The notes below the pieces were generated by a model. That model was not told the origin of the DNA. It made no database searches and was given only the letters and a program-made list of their open reading frames with translations. A DNA stretch of 8,182 bases. Origin: an uncultured Lachnospiraceae bacterium (GTDB taxonomy: Bacteria; Bacillota; Clostridia; Lachnospirales; Lachnospiraceae). The DNA lies in NCBI GenBank assembly GCA_902803015.1, contig CADCOL010000225.1, forward strand, positions 1 to 8,182, read 5' to 3'. This document shows positions 6,097 to 8,182 of the stretch, piece after piece; position 1 is the first letter of the stretch; each line of letters starts with the position of its first letter. Made by a program: the position numbers and the translations under genes.

Positions 6097-6642
6097 ATGA
6101 ATCGTATTCGAAACAACAAAGGCTTTTCCTACGTGGAGATGATTGTTGTTATCGGAATCATGGCAGTTATGACCGGATTCCTGGCAATGACGATCGGAAC
6201 GGTGAATCGTAATAACGTAAGACGAGCGAAAGAATCCATTGAAGCAAAGTTTAATGAAGCAAGAATCAGCGCCATGTCAAAGGGAACGGAGAAAGGTTAT
6301 CTGATTATTGCAAGATACAAAGGAAACATTTACACCTATGTAGGTGAAGGAATCGACAGCACGACGGGAGTGCTCTACACCGCGGAAGCAATTTCCAAGA
6401 AAGGAACAAAGCTTTGCTCTTCGCAGTTGGAAATCACGATAGACGGAACGGTAATGAACGGCGATGTGGGAGATTTGGTATACATCAAGTTTAAACAGTC
6501 GACCGGAGGCGTTGTTCAGTACACCGGCGCGGATCCGACAACAGCAAAACCGCAGTTTATTGTAAGCGTAGCAAATCAGAAGAACACGATGGTTTCATCC
6601 TTCCGGGTATACAAATCAACCGGAAAGATTAAGACAGAGTAG
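6097..6642 (+). CDS. Minor prepilin, FimT/GspH-like
   Basis: A 181-residue prepilin with a 9-residue basic leader (MNRIRNNKG), cleaved before Phe10. Glu14 is at mature +5 in FSYVEMIVVIGIMAVMTGFL. The hydrophobic helix is followed by a helical stretch with KFNEARISAMSKG, the L..AR..A pattern of GspH/FimT proteins. A beta-rich C-terminal domain follows (residues about 75-181), again as in the GspH fold. AGGAGG (6083-6088) lies 8 nt before the ATG and decides the start. The gene begins 16 nt after the pilX-like stop and belongs to the same operon. It could simply be called a generic type II secretion/pilus N-terminal methylation protein. Subclass confidence is moderate, prepilin assignment very high. 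Confidence 0.87.
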   Translation: MNRIRNNKGFSYVEMIVVIGIMAVMTGFLAMTIGTVNRNNVRRAKESIEAKFNEARISAMSKGTEKGYLIIARYKGNIYTYVGEGIDSTTGVLYTAEAISKKGTKLCSSQLEITIDGTVMNGDVGDLVYIKFKQSTGGVVQYTGADPTTAKPQFIVSVANQKNTMVSSFRVYKSTGKIKTE

Positions 6643-6655
6643 ATAGGAGGAGAAA

Positions 6656-8029
6656 ATGAGATCGAATAATAAAGGTTACAGCCTTGTAGAACTTGTTATG
6701 ACGCTTGGTTGCTTCTCCATCATTATGATTGCAATTATGCTGATGATGCGTACAACAATTGCAACTTATAAAGACGGATTGTTGGAGACCAAGAAGCAGC
6801 AGGAAGCACAGATTGTTGCAAACCAGGTTGCGGATTTAATCGTGGATGCCACAGTATATGGCGGCGGTAAAGCAAACAAAGATGCAAACGGTGTGGTTAC
6901 TTCTTCCACATATATGTTTACTACGGATGGTTCCCCGAAACGGTTCGTATTTGATTCAACAGACAAGACTTTGAAGTTTGGTACGGCCGGTTACGAAGAT
7001 CCCCTTTCGGATTGCGTAAAGGAATTTGAAATCCAGGGTATCAGAGCTTCCAATATTGATAAGCTTCCCATGGGTTCCGGCATTCCGGGCTCCAAATCAC
7101 TTGATGATGCAGCAGTTAAGCAGGTTGAGTATGATAACACCTGTCGTGTAAGAATCAAGATTGAATATCTTGGCCGTGAATACGAAGCAGTTAAGGATGT
7201 TCACTTCCGTAATGATATTGAGAATCCTCAGCAGTACAATGTAGCAGACGATGATGCTGCAACTCCCAGCCCTTCACCGAGCGGAGAGAAAGAAATCTGC
7301 GTACTTCGTTATGAGACGATTGATTTGACCAAGAAATACGGTATTACCGCGATTGTTTCCCAGTCGAATATGGCAGGATGGTATGTGGTTGACGATTCCA
7401 CAGTTAATAAGAGCTCGCACGGTATCACTGTTAAATGTAATGAAGCCATTAACGGAAATCTTAATGCACCGAATAACAAGGCCTCCAATTGCAAGATTAC
7501 GGGTAAAGACAGTGCAGGACATGAGACCACTTTCTGGTTCTATACCGAGCCGTTCGCATTCGATGCTGGTTCTAAGCCGGTATTCATTGATTACTATGAG
7601 AGCATTACCAATAACGGTTATCATCAGGATATGCCGATTAAGGGCGTTCATATCAATGAAATGTTGAAAGCAGGAAAAACGATTCAGTACACGATATCGT
7701 TTAAGTCCAATGGTGCTGTATTAAAGACTTCCGATATGCAGACTCTTTCTGCTAACACCGGTGGCGATAACGGACAGGGAAATTGCGAGTTGCAGTTTGA
7801 CGGCATGAGATTAAAATTTGGTCTTGTTGCGAATGCATTTGCTAATGACCTCATCATTTCAACCGGTAACGAAGCGCATAATCAGGATGCAACCGGTAAG
7901 AAGTACAGAACCAATGACGGAAAGCAGGAATTAGTATTCAACCTTTACTTCCCTGGTGAAACTTCTCCGAGAACCATTACTTACAAGTACTACATGGCAG
8001 GCGGCACGCTTGAGCATGCAGGAGACTGA
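6656..8029 (+). CDS. Two-domain minor prepilin, PilW/GspJ-like N-terminus with a large C-terminal domain
   Basis: A 457-residue prepilin with a 7-residue leader (MRSNNKG), cleaved before Tyr8. Glu12 is at mature +5 in YSLVELVMTLG, with the hydrophobic helix to about residue 30. A Gln-rich amphipathic continuation (ETKKQQEAQIVANQVADLI) is typical of GspJ/PilW. The pilin-type globular domain runs to about 195. An acidic then Ser/Pro linker (TPSPSPSG, 203-210) joins a second domain of about 245 residues whose sequence I do not recognise. It is rich in Thr, Asn, Gly and aromatic residues and probably mostly beta. Six Cys lie outside the membrane helix (120, 163, 215, 261, 279, 377), so disulfides are possible. 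AGGAGG (6645-6650) sits 5 nt before the ATG. The length is well above that of a normal GspJ or PilW. The second domain could be a tip binding module; that is inference from its place on a minor pilin. Confidence 0.85.
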   Translation: MRSNNKGYSLVELVMTLGCFSIIMIAIMLMMRTTIATYKDGLLETKKQQEAQIVANQVADLIVDATVYGGGKANKDANGVVTSSTYMFTTDGSPKRFVFDSTDKTLKFGTAGYEDPLSDCVKEFEIQGIRASNIDKLPMGSGIPGSKSLDDAAVKQVEYDNTCRVRIKIEYLGREYEAVKDVHFRNDIENPQQYNVADDDAATPSPSPSGEKEICVLRYETIDLTKKYGITAIVSQSNMAGWYVVDDSTVNKSSHGITVKCNEAINGNLNAPNNKASNCKITGKDSAGHETTFWFYTEPFAFDAGSKPVFIDYYESITNNGYHQDMPIKGVHINEMLKAGKTIQYTISFKSNGAVLKTSDMQTLSANTGGDNGQGNCELQFDGMRLKFGLVANAFANDLIISTGNEAHNQDATGKKYRTNDGKQELVFNLYFPGETSPRTITYKYYMAGGTLEHAGD

Positions 8030-8081
8030 TGAAGTGATAACCGTAACGGATTAAGAAACGAGTCAGAGATTAAAAAAGAAT

Positions 8082-8111
8082 AAAGCGCAGCGGTTTATCC
8101 GCTGCGCTTTT
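8082..8111 (+). terminator. Intrinsic terminator of the minor-pilin operon
   Basis: A perfect 12-bp stem (AAAGCGCAGCGG, 8082-8093, with 8099-8110) with a TTTAT loop is followed by TTTT. The A-rich 5' flank (8072-8084) supplies a T-tract on the other strand, so it may work in both directions. The stretch 8030-8081 before it holds no gene. Confidence 0.93.
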
Positions 8112-8138
8112 CAATTTATGGTATTTTCTTTCAATCTA

Positions 8139-8147
8139 TGCTACAAT
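8139..8147 (+). promoter_or_regulatory. Possible extended -10 of a downstream gene
   Basis: TGCTACAAT (TG, one base, TACAAT) follows the terminator in a very AT-rich stretch. No good -35 is found at 16-18 bp. Transcription would begin near 8154 and serve a gene outside the window. The rest of 8112-8182 shows nothing coding. Confidence 0.3.
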
Positions 8148-8182
8148 ATTTTATATATTAGGAAATTGTATATATATTTTAT

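Noticed and set aside
7353..7667. Plus-strand open frame of 104 codons within the PilW-like gene
   Set aside because: It is an out-of-frame overlap inside a well-supported prepilin, with no Shine-Dalgarno and a shadow-like Arg/Ile-rich composition.
3626..8029. Type II secretion pseudopilin operon instead of a pilus
   Set aside because: The pseudopilins alone could fit, but adjacent PilM, PilN and PilO and the lack of any Gsp outer-membrane component in a Gram-positive-like genome favour T4P.

Overview
The window holds most of the inner-membrane assembly platform and the minor-pilin set of a type IV pilus (T4P) locus. All genes lie on the + strand. The organism looks like a Gram-positive clostridium, most likely of the Lachnospiraceae type. 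This is an inference from four things: moderate GC, strong AGGAGG ribosome binding sites, the absence of any outer-membrane T4P gene (no secretin PilQ, no PilP), and a Ser/Pro linker in an exported protein. No marker in the window fixes the genus.

Region 1 (1-938): a good extended -10 promoter (about 47-75) precedes a prepilin peptidase (PilD) with its Cys tetrad and both catalytic Asp residues. Region 2 (939-3491): after an intercistronic hairpin comes a 579-residue protein that carries a PilM-like actin-fold domain, a membrane segment and a PilN-like extracytoplasmic domain in one chain. It overlaps a PilO gene by one base (TAATG). A strong intrinsic terminator (3465-3491) closes this unit.

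Region 3 (3492-3625) is a control region. It contains two 22-bp direct repeats (21/22 identical) with helically phased TGTG elements, a candidate extended -10, and a strong Shine-Dalgarno. Region 4 (3626-8029) is a tight four-gene minor-pilin operon, in order: PilV/GspI-like, PilX/GspK-like, FimT/GspH-like and PilW/GspJ-like. All four have short basic class III prepilin leaders ending in Gly, the substrate of the PilD encoded upstream. The PilX-like and PilW-like proteins are large and carry extra extracellular domains; the former has three 21-residue beta-solenoid-like repeats. A second intrinsic terminator (8082-8111) ends the operon. The last 70 bases hold a candidate promoter for a gene outside the window.

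PilD would cleave and methylate the prepilins. The PilM-PilN fusion and PilO would form the platform linking the cytoplasmic motor to the growing pilus. The four minor pilins would prime assembly and sit at the tip, where the large PilX/PilW domains could contact surfaces. The extension ATPase (PilB), retraction ATPase (PilT), platform protein (PilC) and major pilin (PilA) are not in the window and presumably lie outside it. The system itself is known. The points worth a second look are the PilM-PilN fusion with its eroded nucleotide-binding motifs, the solenoid insert and appended tip-like domains, and the tandem operator-like repeats.
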